DNA from: Riptortus pedestris
Lineage: Eukaryota; Arthropoda; Insecta; Hemiptera; Alydidae
Length of the DNA: 64,000 nt
Direction: 5' to 3'
Assembly: GCA_019009955.1 (NCBI GenBank)
Contig: CM032228.1
Location: 864,501-928,500 of the forward strand
Shown piece after piece: positions 23,411 to 33,381 of this stretch. The translations under genes were made by a program, and so were the position numbers. The notes under the pieces were generated by a model, which saw only the letters and a program-made list of their open reading frames with translations, searched no databases and had not been told where the DNA came from. Numbering within the stretch: position 1 is the first letter of the stretch; every line of letters begins with the position of its first letter.

Positions 23411-25451
23411 TCAGCAACCAGCAGCCAAGGAGGAAATACCTACAGTCACCAGTGGATCACGAGCAGTTGTACTTGGTACATTGTGCCCCCGCTTTAGTTC
23501 TCTGGACTTCAAGACTCCTGGATAAGAAGAGAGTAGCAGTTCGCCCTCTACCCTGATCAACTTCCCAAGCCGGATTTCCGGGAATCCAAGGGAATTGGAT
23601 ATTGGTTGGAATTTTTTCCGGACCCTTAAGGTCAACCTGCTGGTTAAGGTGAGGACCGGTAGTTCCCCTTCTGTGAACCTCCCTCCCCCCCTCTCCACCC
23701 ACTAGGCCCGGCATAGACCAGGCCGGTCTTTCTAAAGACCAACCCCACGCTCGTAAGAAGAACGTAAGAAGCCAAATACTACAAAAATACCCCCGGCATT
23801 TACACCCTAGTAGACGCCCTCAACGAGAAGCGTATGAATGGGAAGCAGGAGAATGTACTCCTGAAATTGGAGGCACTATGCCTCCCCTATACACTGACTT
23901 TTCCCTCTCCCCACCAATGACGTCACCCCACCACCAACCAATCCTAACCCCCCCCCCCCCACTCCCCCACCCTCTACCTCGGCCCAATCGCCTTCTGAGG
24001 CCATGGACATCGCCAGCGCCGTCGGTATCGAGCCTCTCAAGAAGAGGACTATTACTCTCAACGCTGATTCACACCAGTCCAGGCCAAGAAAGGCAGGAAA
24101 GGCAAACAAGCCCACGCATCCACAAGCTCCCCGACTCCTACGTCCAACTCTTTTGCCCCACTCACAAACGACAAGGACAAACAGACGGACCCTAAGAAAA
24201 AGGAACCACTCATTACCCCCCTCTAATCATTCTACCTCGCGCAATATACGGAGCGTCCGAGGTCTCTATTCACCTCAGGCGGAATAACATCTCCGCATTC
24301 CGTATCCAACCAACCAGATACGAGCTTCGCATATTGCCCGATAACACTCCCACCTATAATTCCATTACCTCTCTGTACCGCCAACCCACTAACCCGTATA
24401 ATAGTAGTAATCCGGGTTAGGAAATACAAACCCACCCAGGACATACCTCAATGCCACGCCTGTCAAACATTTGGCCACACCAAGGCGTACTGCCTTTTAC
24501 CCCTCAGATCCGTACGTTGTTCCGACGAACACGCGGTGGCAGACTGCAATAGGCAGCAAAATGCACTTAAATGCACCAACTGCAACGGGAATCACCCCGC
24601 CTCCTTCCGCCAGTGCCCTTCCAGGCTGGAGCTTTTAGAACGGCTCCAAGCCAAGAAAAGTGCCCCTGAGCCCACCTATATCCCCGCTCCCGCCCCTACC
24701 CACAACCCTTGGACTGCTCGCCAGGCCCCCTTACACAGCCCCCTCCATCCCCAACAACCCTCCCCAACCACAACCCTTGAACTGCTCGCCAGGCCCCCTT
24801 ACACAGCTCCCTCCATCCCCAACAACCCTCCCCAACCACAACCCTTGAACTGCTCGCCAGGTCCCCTTACACAGCTCCCTCCATCCCCAACAACCCTCCC
24901 CAACCACAACCCTTGAACTGCTCGCCAGGTCCCCTTACACAGCTCCCTCCATCCCCAACAACCCTCCCCAACCACAACCCTTGAACTGCTCGCCAGGCCC
25001 CCTTACACAGCTCCCTCCATCCCCAACAACCCGCCCCAACCACAACCCTTGGACTGCTCGCCAGGCCCCCTTACACAGCCCCCTCCATCCCCAACAACCC
25101 TCCCCAACCACAACCCACGCCACACCTCCCTCTGCCTGCTTCGCCCCGGAGCCGGTACCAACTTTCAACCCACAGATGGCTTACTGCACCCCACCTTGGG
25201 TGGAGAATATGAGAGGAATGATAACCACCCTACTCGCCACAGTTACAACACTCGTCCAGACTCTCAAGGAATCCATGGCCAAATAATGGTCAGGCCCTAC
25301 TCCATACTGAATTTCAACATAAATTCAGCCACAAAACGAAAGTCCGAGCTTGACGCTCTTTTGCAACGGTATGACCCCACAATAGCGGCTTTATGTGATT
25401 CCCGCTTAACCCCTTCTAAAGACCTTACGGTGGTTGGCTATAATTCCTGTC
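23411..25451 (+). pseudogene. LINE-B left copy: 5' UTR, ORF1 with zinc knuckles, start of ORF2
   Basis: The copy opens with CAGCCAAGGAGGAAATACC, shared with the LINE-B copy at 42.17 kb. ORF1 is Pro-rich, then has LRRNNISAFRIQPTRYELRI and CCHC zinc knuckles (CHACQTFGHTKAYC and CTNCNGNHPASFRQC, about 24451-24616), an RNA-binding gag typical of Jockey/R1-type LINEs. A 68-bp repeat expansion follows. ORF1 ends with TAA at 25284 and ORF2 begins with ATG at 25286 (TAATG), opening MVRPYSILNFNINSATKRKS. ORF2 is cut at about 25451 within the endonuclease. Frame breaks near 24210-24420 and after 24916 make it non-functional. Confidence 0.75.
24700..25117 (+). repeat. 68-bp tandem repeat inside LINE-B ORF1, six copies
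   Basis: The marker GAACTGCTCGCCAGG (GGACTG in the first and last) occurs at 24711, 24779, 24847, 24915, 24983 and 25051, exactly 68 bp apart. The unit encodes Pro/Gln/Ser/Thr-rich peptide in every frame. Since 68 is not a multiple of 3, adding copies shifts the frame; one frame stops at 24916. Confidence 0.95.
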
Positions 25452-25951
25452 AGCACCCCATTTAGTGTTACTTAGGATTCTCAAAAAATGTAAGGATTTT
25501 CTACATTTGTTGACAAGATCCTTCAAGTGGGGTACTCATGTTATGTGTTTGTCAAAGGTCATGCCTAAGAATTTCATTGTATGTAATTCTGTTATGGGTT
25601 CATTGCTTAAATGTAATTGGTAGTTGATGTCTTTTCGTTTTCGTGTAAATAGTGTGGTTTGAGTTTTGCTGATGAGAAAGCCAAGCCAACTTTGTCACTC
25701 CATGATTCCAGGAAGTTAATTGTTTCTAGTATTTTTTTTGGGCCAGACAGTGTAGACGTTGTAGTGTAATATATAAGTAGATCGCCAACATATAGACAGT
25801 ACTGGATATCTGCTGGAATGTATTCCTTTACCGTGTCCATTCCAGTAATAAATAGAGTAGTGCTTAGAACACTCCCTTGGGGCACACCCATTTCTTGGCC
25901 AGACAGTGTAGAGGTTGTAGTGTAATATATAAGTAGATCGCCAACATATAT
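25452..25951 (-). pseudogene. LINE-A reverse transcriptase palm/thumb fragment with mutated YADD box
   Basis: On the minus strand MGVPQGSVLSTTLFITGMD is RT motif B' and QYCLYVGDLLIYY is the catalytic motif C, with YVGD in place of YADD, so the first catalytic Asp is lost. LESWSDKVGLAFSSAKLK and FLGMTFDKHMSTP match the thumb. It aligns well with the LINE-D RT at 38.4-38.7 kb. It sits in the spacer of the inverted duplication, joined at 25451/25452 to the LINE-B endonuclease. A 54-bp segment of it is repeated at 25897-25950. Confidence 0.72.
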
Positions 25952-26824
25952 AGTGGTTCCTTTTTCTTAGGGTCCGTCTGTTTGTCCTTGTCGTTTGTGA
26001 GTGGGGCAAAAGAGTTGGACGTAGGAGTCGGGGAGCTTGTGGATGCGTGGGCTTGTTTGCCTTTCCTGCCTTTCTTGGCCTGGACTGGTGTGAATCAGCG
26101 TTGAGAGTAATCGTCCTCTTCTTGAGAGGCTCGATACCGACGGCGCTGGCGATGTCCATGGCCTCAGAAGGCGATTGGGCCGAGGTAGAGGGTGGGGGAG
26201 TGGGCGGGCGGGTGTTAGGATTGGTTGGTGGAGGGGTGACGTCATTGGTGGGGAGAGGGAAAAGTCAGTGTATAGGGGAGGCATAGTGCCTCCAATTTCA
26301 GGAGTACATTCTCCTGCTTCCCATTCATACGCTTCTCGTTGAGGGCGTCTACTAGGGTGTAAATGCCGGGGGTATTTTTGTAGTATTTGGCTTCTTACGC
26401 CTATTCCCGTGAGATGTAGCGGAGAAGAAAATGGGGGTTACGTCTTGAGAAGGCTGGCCCTGAGAAGGGCCGTTAGTGTGGGAGAGCGTGGGGTTGGTCT
26501 TTAGAAAGACCGGCCTGGTCTATGCCGGGCCTAGTGGGTGGAGAGGGGGGGAGGGAGGTTCACAGAAGGGGAACTACCGGTCCTCACCTTAACCAGCAGG
26601 TTGACCTTAAGGGTCCGGAAAAAATTCCAACCAATATCCAATTCCCTTGGATTCCCGGAAATCCGGCTTGGGAAGTTGATCAGGGTAGAGGGCGAACTGC
26701 TACTCTCTTCTTATCCAGGAGTCTTGAAGTCCAGAGAACTAAAGCGGGGGCACAATGTACCAAGTACAACTGCTCGTGATCCACTGGTGACTGTAGGTAT
26801 TTCCTCCTTGGCTGCTGGTTGCTG
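25952..26824 (-). mobile_element. LINE-B 5' region, right-arm copy
   Basis: Minus-strand LINE-B from its start (CAGCCAAGGAGGAAATACC reversed, about 26805) into ORF1 (MDIASAVGIEPLKKRTITLN). It is cut at 25952. The first ~640 bp are essentially identical to the left arm. Confidence 0.8.
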
Positions 26825-26985
26825 AATGTATTTTTGTATGAAGGTCTATTTGGTATCCAAAGTTTGAATATATTCCCTTTAAGGATACCTAAAACACCTA
26901 ATTGGCTTATTAAGTACATTGTAGACCTATCGTTAACCAAGTTTAAAAAATCAAACACATTATCTATACTATTCTACAAAAAGCT
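26825..26985 (+). pseudogene. LINE-A RT/RNase H linker fragment, right-arm copy
   Basis: Plus-strand sequence matching 23235-23410 in reverse, with FPLRIPKTPNWLIKYIVDLS. At about 26985 it switches to minus-strand LINE-A linker sequence. Confidence 0.65.
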
Positions 26986-28170
26986 TCATAAGAAGGGCTC
27001 AAAACTGATGGACCAGGGACTGGCTTGCTAGGTTTTTAGTGCATCTAGTAATGGTACTAAAATGTTGAGCAAGTGCATTGGAGATTAGTTCAGGATTTGA
27101 AATAATTTGATTTTGAATTTTGAGACCGGAAATTGGAGATTTGTATTTCCGATGTTACAGAAGGCGGATACTGGCCCATATTACTTGTGTTGGGGTGTTT
27201 CTGTTCATATTTGATATGAAGTTTAGCCAGCTTTGTTTTTTACTTTGGACAATTGTGTACCATGCAAATGCTTTGGCTTTTTTGTAGTTAATCAGATTAT
27301 TTTCGGATGGGTATCGCTTAAACTTATTGAGGGCAGAGCTTTTATCCTTCACTGCTTTTTTGCATTTATCGTTCCACCAAGGAACTGGTGTGTGTTTATT
27401 TCTCATTTTTGTCTTTGGTATGGATGTCTCGGCAGCTGATAATATTATATTGTTATTAATTGTTTGAATGTCTTTGCAACTTATATGCTCTAATATGCAT
27501 CTCTCAAATTTAGCCTAGTCTGCTTGTTTGCAGTTGTATTTGAGAGGAATTTGGACATTTTCAGGAGGAGAATCAGGACTAATAATGTTGGGGAAATGGT
27601 CACTGTTGATTTGTTTCTCATGTAAGCCGTGTGAGTTTGTCTGGAGAGGATATTGATAGGTTTATGTAAGAGTATGTTCTGGTCCTTGGGGATAAGTGAG
27701 TTGGTCTGTCGTCATTAAGGGCTATTAGGTCGTTACTGTCTAAAATATTTTCAATGAGGCGTCGTCTGCTATTGGTGCATGGGGGAGTCCCCAATGCATT
27801 CACAATGTTATTAATAATATTAGCGGTCTAGGTAGTTGTAAGAGTAAGTCAGTTGTGCCAACCCGATCCCTTGGTGGAAGGTAAATGGTTAGCCGGAAGG
27901 GGTGTATACTGTTACTGCAACTGCTTGAATGGTGGTTCTGATAGGGAGCCTTGCACAGGGAATTGTGTCTTTGAACAGACTCCAGCAGATGCCTCTAAGA
28001 GTGTAGTCTCGTGTATATGTTGACAATCCATGGAGAGCTGTGTTTTTATTAGGAATTGTGTGTGTTTCCTGTATGGCAATTATTTTGGAATCCTTCTTTC
28101 GCACTAGGTATTTCAGTCCATCCAAATGTCTTTCCAGGCCATTTATATTTCACTGTAAAATCATGGGAAC
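26986..28170 (-). pseudogene. LINE-A ORF2: endonuclease and linker, right-arm copy
   Basis: Minus strand, from MAWKDIWMD-type sequence and KKDSKIIAIQETHTIP (intact QETH motif) through IQAVAVTVYTPSG to NDLIALNDDRPTHLS and the linker VPWWNDKCKKAVKDKSSALN (27155-27406). The linker frame is longer than in the left copy. Stops remain in the endonuclease. 28171-28790 is the ORF1-ORF2 spacer, with no recognisable domain; open frames there run antisense to the element. Confidence 0.7.
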
Positions 28171-28790
28171 TGAGAGAGTAAAGTGAGAGTATCTCCTTCT
28201 GTCAAATTGTGCTACAGGAAAATAGAAAAACTGTATTTTTGGAAATAATTTTCATATTGCAGAGACTATTAGGGAATGCGTGTATCATTGGAAGGCTGAC
28301 TAAGAACAGAATCCTAACGGTCTCCAGTTCAATAAGTTCAGATATTAAAGGAATATTTTTCATAGATACTATTAAAGTAGTAGGGATACTTGATGCAGAG
28401 ATGACCGTTTGTTTTGAAGCCTGCGAAGTAGTAAATAATTTCATGCACGCAGAGTTAATTTTGGACAAAAGATCTAAAAAAAGGATTAGTAATAAATTGG
28501 AAGTAATCCTATTATAAAAGTATTTGATATAGGAGTTATAAGGGACTATTAAGTGTTCTATTCGAGCATTGATGTAGTTTTTGCTGCTTAGCTCTATGAT
28601 TATAGGAAAACATCATAGATGGCTTGTAAATAGAAATTTTGAAGGATAAATTATAATAATGTAAACCTTTGTAGCTAGTGACAGTTCCATCATATTTATT
28701 TATTTAATGTTCTTTGTTATACGAAAGACTGATACAGTCTTTCGTATAACAAAGAACATTTCAAACATCGTTAGGAGTTTCATGGGAGTT

Positions 28791-29536
28791 GTTTTTTATT
28801 TTTATCTTTTTACTTGTTACTATCTTTCGCATTGGTTTTATCTGCTATTTGGTCATTTCTACTACGAGTATTAGGTGTGTACCAATGAGGAGTAAAGAGA
28901 TTATCTAATAATGGGAGATTCTCACCATCATCAGTTACTTTGTTGTTGGGCATTTGAAGATAGTCACTTTCATTAATGGTAATTGGTTCATCAATATTTG
29001 GTGACATCTCGGTGGTTGCTTGAGCAAGTGTAGGTCGTCTGTTCTTTGCTATCTTCTCAGTATGAGTTTCAATTGGTTTTTGTAATGCTTGTTACTTCTC
29101 CGGTTTCATAGTCTTGAGTTTCGGAGGTCCATCTTCATTTCCAGTATTTATTAGTGTGAGAATCTGTCCATAGATTGGCTGGATGAGTCGTTCTATTTCT
29201 TTAGATATTTTGTTCATTAATGCTTCTTGGAATGATTTATTAAGAAGTTCATTATCCGTATATCCAACAGAAGTTTTTGTGGCGTATTTAGTTGAGGCCT
29301 TTGAAAGTCTATTCTTGGCTTCTGCGTAAGATATTCTATCAGTTGACATCAATTTATAAGTTTCTACTTCTTTAGTTCTACTCGCTTCTGCGGTACATAT
29401 ACTAAAATCTACAATTAAGTAACCTTTATGAGCAGTTTTAAGTTGCTTAATCCCAACTTTCAATTGGTTTGGTTTAATAATTTTCTTAAAGTCCTTTTTA
29501 GTTTCTTCTGCTTTAGCATTTCAATTTGCATTTCTT
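28791..29536 (-). pseudogene. LINE-A ORF1, right-arm copy
   Basis: Minus-strand frame of 123 codons at 29092-29463 with VGIKQLKTAHKGYLIVDF, SYAEAKNRLSKASTKYA and IERLIQPIYGQILTLINTGN, then a further piece at 28810-29007 (LPLLDNLFTPHWYTPNTRSR). It lacks the ORF1 N-terminus, which is cut at 29536 where LINE-B sequence begins. Confidence 0.6.
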
Positions 29537-29538
29537 GG

Positions 29539-30108
29539 GATGTAGCGGAGAAGAAAATGGGGGTTACGTCTTGAGAAGGCTGGCCCTGAGAAGGGCCGTT
29601 AGTGTGGGAGAGCGTGGGGTTGGTCTTTAGAAAGACCGGCCTGGTCTATGCCGGGCCTAGTGGGTGGAGAGGGGGGGAGGGAGGTTCACAGAAGGGGAAC
29701 TACCAGTCCTCACCTTAACCAGCAGGTTGACCTTAAGGGTCCGGAAAAAATTCCAACCAATATCCAATTCCCTTGGATTCCCGGAAATCCGGCTTGGGAA
29801 GTTGATCAGGGTAGAGGGCGAACTGCTACTCTCTTCTTATCCAGGAGTCTTGAAGTCCAGAGAACTAAAGCGGGGGCACAATGTACCAAGTACAACTGCT
29901 CGTGATCCACTGGTGACTGTAGGTATTTCCTCCTTGGCTGCTGGTTGCTGAATGTATTTTTGTATGAAGGTCTATTTGGTATCCAAAGTTTGAATATATT
30001 CCCTTTAAGGATACCTAAAACACCTAATTGGCTTATTAAGTACATTGTAGACCTATCGTTAACCAAGTTTAAAAAATCAAACACATTATCTATACTATTC
30101 TACAAAAA
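29539..30108 (+). repeat. 570-bp direct duplicate of 26413-26982
   Basis: The two segments align without gaps at a constant offset of 3126 bp, from GATGTAGCGGAG to ATTCTACAAAAA. I noticed one mismatch (ACTACCGGTCC versus ACTACCAGTCC). It contains the LINE-B 5' region (minus) and the LINE-A linker fragment (plus). Confidence 0.92.
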
Positions 30109-30715
30109 TCACTTCATACTGTTTTAAGCAAAGAAAAACTTCCATTCTGTTTGGTATACTGACGGATCCAAAAGTGATGAGAAAGTCGAATCTGCAGCAG
30201 TCACAGAAAGAGAAGTTTTTTCAGAAAAGTTGTCATCCCATTAGTATACTTGGAGCTGAACTCCACGCACTTAAAAACATGACACACAGCCCAAACACAC
30301 ACTGATTTGTTCAGATTCACTGAGCTCGTTATTAACCCTCTGAGACATTTACATCACTCACCCAATAGCACTAAACATAACAGAAGAAATTCATAAACAA
30401 CAATCATACCAAAATACAATTACCCTATATTGGCTGCCAGGACACGAGGACCTTGGACTTAGTACGACATTGTGTAGGCCAGAAAGGAGTGGAAACAGAA
30501 CGGGGGCTCCTAGCCGGGACAAGGAATGATAACCCTATATGCAAATACTGCAACAAACACCTAACGATAAAACACATACTGACAGACTGCATCCAACGAA
30601 AAAACCTTCACATACCCCACGATATGACAGAACTATTAATTGGCAGCAGCCAATATATTCCACAAATACTAACATATCTAAAACACATCAACATTTACAA
30701 AAACATATAATATAA
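29945..30715 (+). pseudogene. LINE-A 3' end: RT linker, RNase H and Cys/His tail
   Basis: The linker fragment continues here into an RNase H domain: VWYTDGSKSDEKVESAAVT has the first catalytic Asp region, CSDSLSSLLTL the third, and ITLYWLPGHEDLGL the W-LPGH motif. Then comes the tail NDNPICKYCNKHLTIKHIL with C-x2-C...H-x4-C. It matches the LINE-D C-terminus at 37.1-38.0 kb. Several stops interrupt it. The upstream neighbour is LINE-B sequence in the opposite direction, as if LINE-B had inserted into a LINE-A copy here. 30716-30948 shows nothing recognisable. Confidence 0.7.
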
Positions 30716-30948
30716 AATAGAATAGGTCTACAGCATACCTAAAAAGATTTAAAAGGGTTAACTTTTATTATATTCTTTAGACAAAGCACGAATATAAGAT
30801 ATTAAAGAAATATTTTCTATAATATAAAAGTACAAAAAAGGTAAACACATGAAGGAGTAAATATATGATCCTAATAATGCCAATCACCATCGCTGTGGGG
30901 CACAAAACAAAATAAAAAATAATTGTAGAGACTGAATCAAAAACTGAT

Positions 30949-31560
30949 GTGGATAAAATTCATGAAACCATTTTAACTTCGAACTCTAATCTACAGTCTG
31001 ATTATACAAAGAAATTTAGATCAAAGATGATTATAAAAAATATTCCAGAAGCGATAAACGATGAAAATCTAATTGAAACAATTTTATTACAAAACGAAGA
31101 GCTTGGTCTAACTAACCAAGATATTGTCAGTTATTTTGTAATAAAATCGAAGTTCAAACAAGACAGAAGACACGCAGTATTACAAGTTTCACCAAGTGCA
31201 AGAAATCTTTTTGTGAAACGAAATACTATAATTAAATTATTTTATATGATTTGCTCAGCCGATGACTTCCTGTCTGTTCGCCGCTGTAGGAACTGGCAGC
31301 GTTTGAACCACTCGGGAAGATGCAGCGGGAAACTTACCTGCCCCCATTGTTCAGAAGAACATGAAGCCAAGGACTGCCCGAAGCCTGAAGATCATGCCTG
31401 TATTAACTGCATCAGTTTTAATAAGTATTGCAAACCTCAATTAAAGGTATCAACAGCCCATTCTGCATTAAGCAAAACTTGTCCTTCTTATATTAATGCC
31501 TTTAATAGATTTATTTTTAATACAGACTATCAATGTATACATATACGAACACTGAATTAA
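30949..31560 (+). pseudogene. LINE-C ORF1 (gag-like) C-terminal half with zinc knuckles
   Basis: A 203-codon frame with MIIKNIPEAINDENLIETIL, RRHAVLQVSPSARNLF, then a cysteine-rich region: RCRNWQRLNHSGRC (first knuckle, one Cys replaced by Trp), CPHCSEEHEAKDC (C-x2-C-x4-H-x4-C) and CINC...HSALSKTCPSY. This order is typical of R1/Jockey-type ORF1 proteins, which bind element RNA. The N-terminal part is missing and the knuckle is damaged. It is the first piece of the LINE-C copy that continues, with interruptions, to about 46.7 kb. 31561-31765 is AT-rich with no feature seen. Confidence 0.68.
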
Positions 31561-31765
31561 CAATCCTTTATTATATAATAGCATACATCATTATCACCTT
31601 TAATATATCACACATTTACAAAAAAACACTAGACACTCTCACTGGTTGCTATGCATAATACTCGTTACTATGGAATCAACATAACCTATAGGATGATATA
31701 TATTAACTGTTTACCAAATATTTGGAGAAAAACATGTGTTTTAACTAATTCATATAGAGCCAATA

Positions 31766-31925
31766 GAGCCTGGGCAAAGGAAATTATTTAGTGACGAAAT
31801 TCATTAAATAACGTCCTAAAATCCCACCCTGGCTAGAAAAGGGTGGTAACCTGTAGATAACCCGTCCCGATTAGCCTAAGTTGCAAAAAGTGGACGTTAA
31901 TAAATAATAATAATAATAATCTAGA
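31766..31925 (+). mobile_element. SINE copy 1, 5'-truncated
   Basis: From about GAGCCTGGGCAAAGGAAATT through AAATCCCACCCTGGCTAG and AAAAGGGTGGT to AAAGTGGACGTTAATAAATA and an (AAT)n tail. It matches the body and tail of the full SINE at 63741-63966. The promoter boxes are absent. Confidence 0.8.
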
Positions 31926-31969
31926 TATTATCATGTTTACGTTGCTATGGCAATGAATAGGAACGTAAC

Positions 31970-32092
31970 AGGTGTTCACTCTAATATTAATTTTCTACAA
32001 CTTAACCTCAAACATAAAATTAATTCTACAATTCTCTTATATGAATATTTATAAGAAAAAAATATCAATATTGCATTGATACAAGAACCGTA
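31970..32092 (+). pseudogene. LINE-C ORF2 AP endonuclease, first piece
   Basis: Translation gives NINFLQLNLKHKINSTILLY, a stop, then NINIALIQEPY, the opening of an R1-type AP endonuclease (LQxNL...IQEPY). It is cut after the Tyr codon by the DNA transposon at 32093 and resumes at 33384 in the same frame. Confidence 0.72.
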
Positions 32093-33381
32093 TGAGGCGG
32101 TCAACGTAAAAAGGCGGTCTACGCGTATGGGCTCATCAGCCCCGTTTTACGCAGAACGCTTTATTCAATCCGGCATTTTATATAGAGTTCAGTGGTGCAT
32201 GTTTCATCGCAATATCTTGAAAATTGACGTTGGCACACCTGTTTTTGTGGGGTAATGTCAGCTGGTTTTCACGTCCACGTCTTGACTTGGGGTTAGTGGT
32301 TATGTTAGTAGGTTTTTGATGCAGCTATTTTGCTTTCTGATGCCACAGGTGGCCAAAATAGAAATTTTCTGACGTGTAAGTTCACTTCTTCGTTTGCAAA
32401 GGTATATAAAAAAGATGTTATACAACTTTTCCCAGTAAGACTACATAGTTTCTCACAAAGTAATAGAAAATTTGGTTTGATCAGGAACAAAATAAAATAT
32501 AAAGAAGTGATTGGAAATCCCAAACCTCATTTAACAGCAATGGTAGAGTGCAGGCAAAGCCCTTCAACCTTTGAAGTTGTTATGGATGCAGAACTTCTGC
32601 AAGACTGGGAACCATTTTTAAATAATCTATTCCTGAAGAAATCTCTCTCAAGAAACAAAATAAAATTTACTCTAATGAAATGTCATTATCAAATCATTGC
32701 AAAATGGTGCTCTGCTGTGCTCAAAACATTATCTTGGGCAGTTGGAAGTGTTCAGTTATTGGCGGCCTACTAATCAGATTGGAGATTTTCACAACGTTGC
32801 GACTCAAAGGTGTCCTTAGCCAGCAGTAAACCAACTTAAAGTTAATGATGTAAAAGCCTTATATCGGTTTTTACAGGAAGAGGATGTGGACTTTATTGAA
32901 AATATGATTTCTCAAACTGGATAAAGAAAGAGAGATGTTATACTGATTTCAAACAAACAAACTGAGTTTACTCGGAGTATAAGGTGTTTTTCTTTTTCAA
33001 TTTATTCTTCAAATATATGAAAAATCTTTTCATTTTGATGTTTATCTCGTTTAAAACGTCAAATAATTATTATTGTAACAAATAAATAAGTTATAATCTA
33101 TTTAATTATATTCTTTTTAATAAAGTTTTTATATAAGAATGTATTCTTGCTAAAAACGGCGTATAAAGTAATATATGTTTTTTAATTATTACGAAAACAC
33201 CAGTTACTGAATTATTTTTTTTTAATTGTTGAATATTTTTTAATTGGTGTAATATCGATATTTATTAATATTAGAGGAATTATAATTACTATGACAACAG
33301 GAGACAACAATGAAATATTCATTTGGTGTTTTCTCAAAACAAGAGTTTTGCTTATAAGCCCCTTTTACGTAGACAGCCTCA
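32093..33381 (+). mobile_element. DNA transposon with ~20-bp inverted ends and TA target duplication, inserted in LINE-C
   Basis: The left end TGAGGCGGTCAACGTAAAAA and the right end, reversed, TGAGGCTGTCTACGTAAAAG are inverted repeats. Both sides are flanked by TA (32091-32092, 33382-33383). Removing the insert and one TA joins the LINE-C endonuclease in frame: QEPY then VKINYSKYKIY. The insert carries one degraded protein (32310-32935). The TA duplication would fit Tc1/mariner-like or other 2-bp-target superfamilies. The superfamily is not settled. Confidence 0.75.
32310..32935 (+). pseudogene. Transposon-associated protein fragment with SDxxGGQNxN motif
   Basis: The frame reads AAILLSDATGGQNRNFLTCK, then VIQLFPVRLHSFSQSNRKFG and, after a break near 32770, VKALYRFLQEEDVDFIENM. 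The SDGxGGQNxN and FPVRGHSxxxxDRxFG pattern recurs in uncharacterised, probably transposase-related proteins that I remember from insect genomes. Here SDGC has become SDAT and RGHS has become RLHS. It likely belongs to the transposon that contains it and would then be the DDE-type catalytic part. Frame breaks and the short length show it is dead. The function is inferred. Confidence 0.5.

Larger units (their letters stand above)
20766..24210 (+). repeat. Left arm of large inverted duplication
   Basis: From AAGAAATGCAAATTG at 20766 to GGAACCACT at 24210 this segment reappears in reverse complement at 25952-29536. It contains LINE-A ORF1, the endonuclease and an inverted LINE-A fragment, then the LINE-B 5' region. 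Identity is close to 100% from about 23165 inward but visibly lower (several mismatches per 100 bp and indels) outward. A block near 23755 is about 95-110 bp shorter here than in the right arm. Confidence 0.93.
25952..29536 (-). repeat. Right arm of large inverted duplication
   Basis: Reverse complement of 20766-24210. In + order it holds the LINE-B 5' region (minus), a LINE-A 3' fragment (plus), LINE-A endonuclease (minus) and LINE-A ORF1 (minus). It retains about 100 bp near 26400-26500 missing from the left arm. LINE-A ORF1 and the linker are better preserved here than in the left arm. Confidence 0.93.

Noticed and set aside
23411..23698. 95-codon minus-strand frame identical in three copies (also 26538-26825, 29664-29951)
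   Set aside because: Antisense to the LINE-B 5' UTR. It is identical only because the DNA block is duplicated, and the LINE-B copy at 42 kb does not keep it intact.
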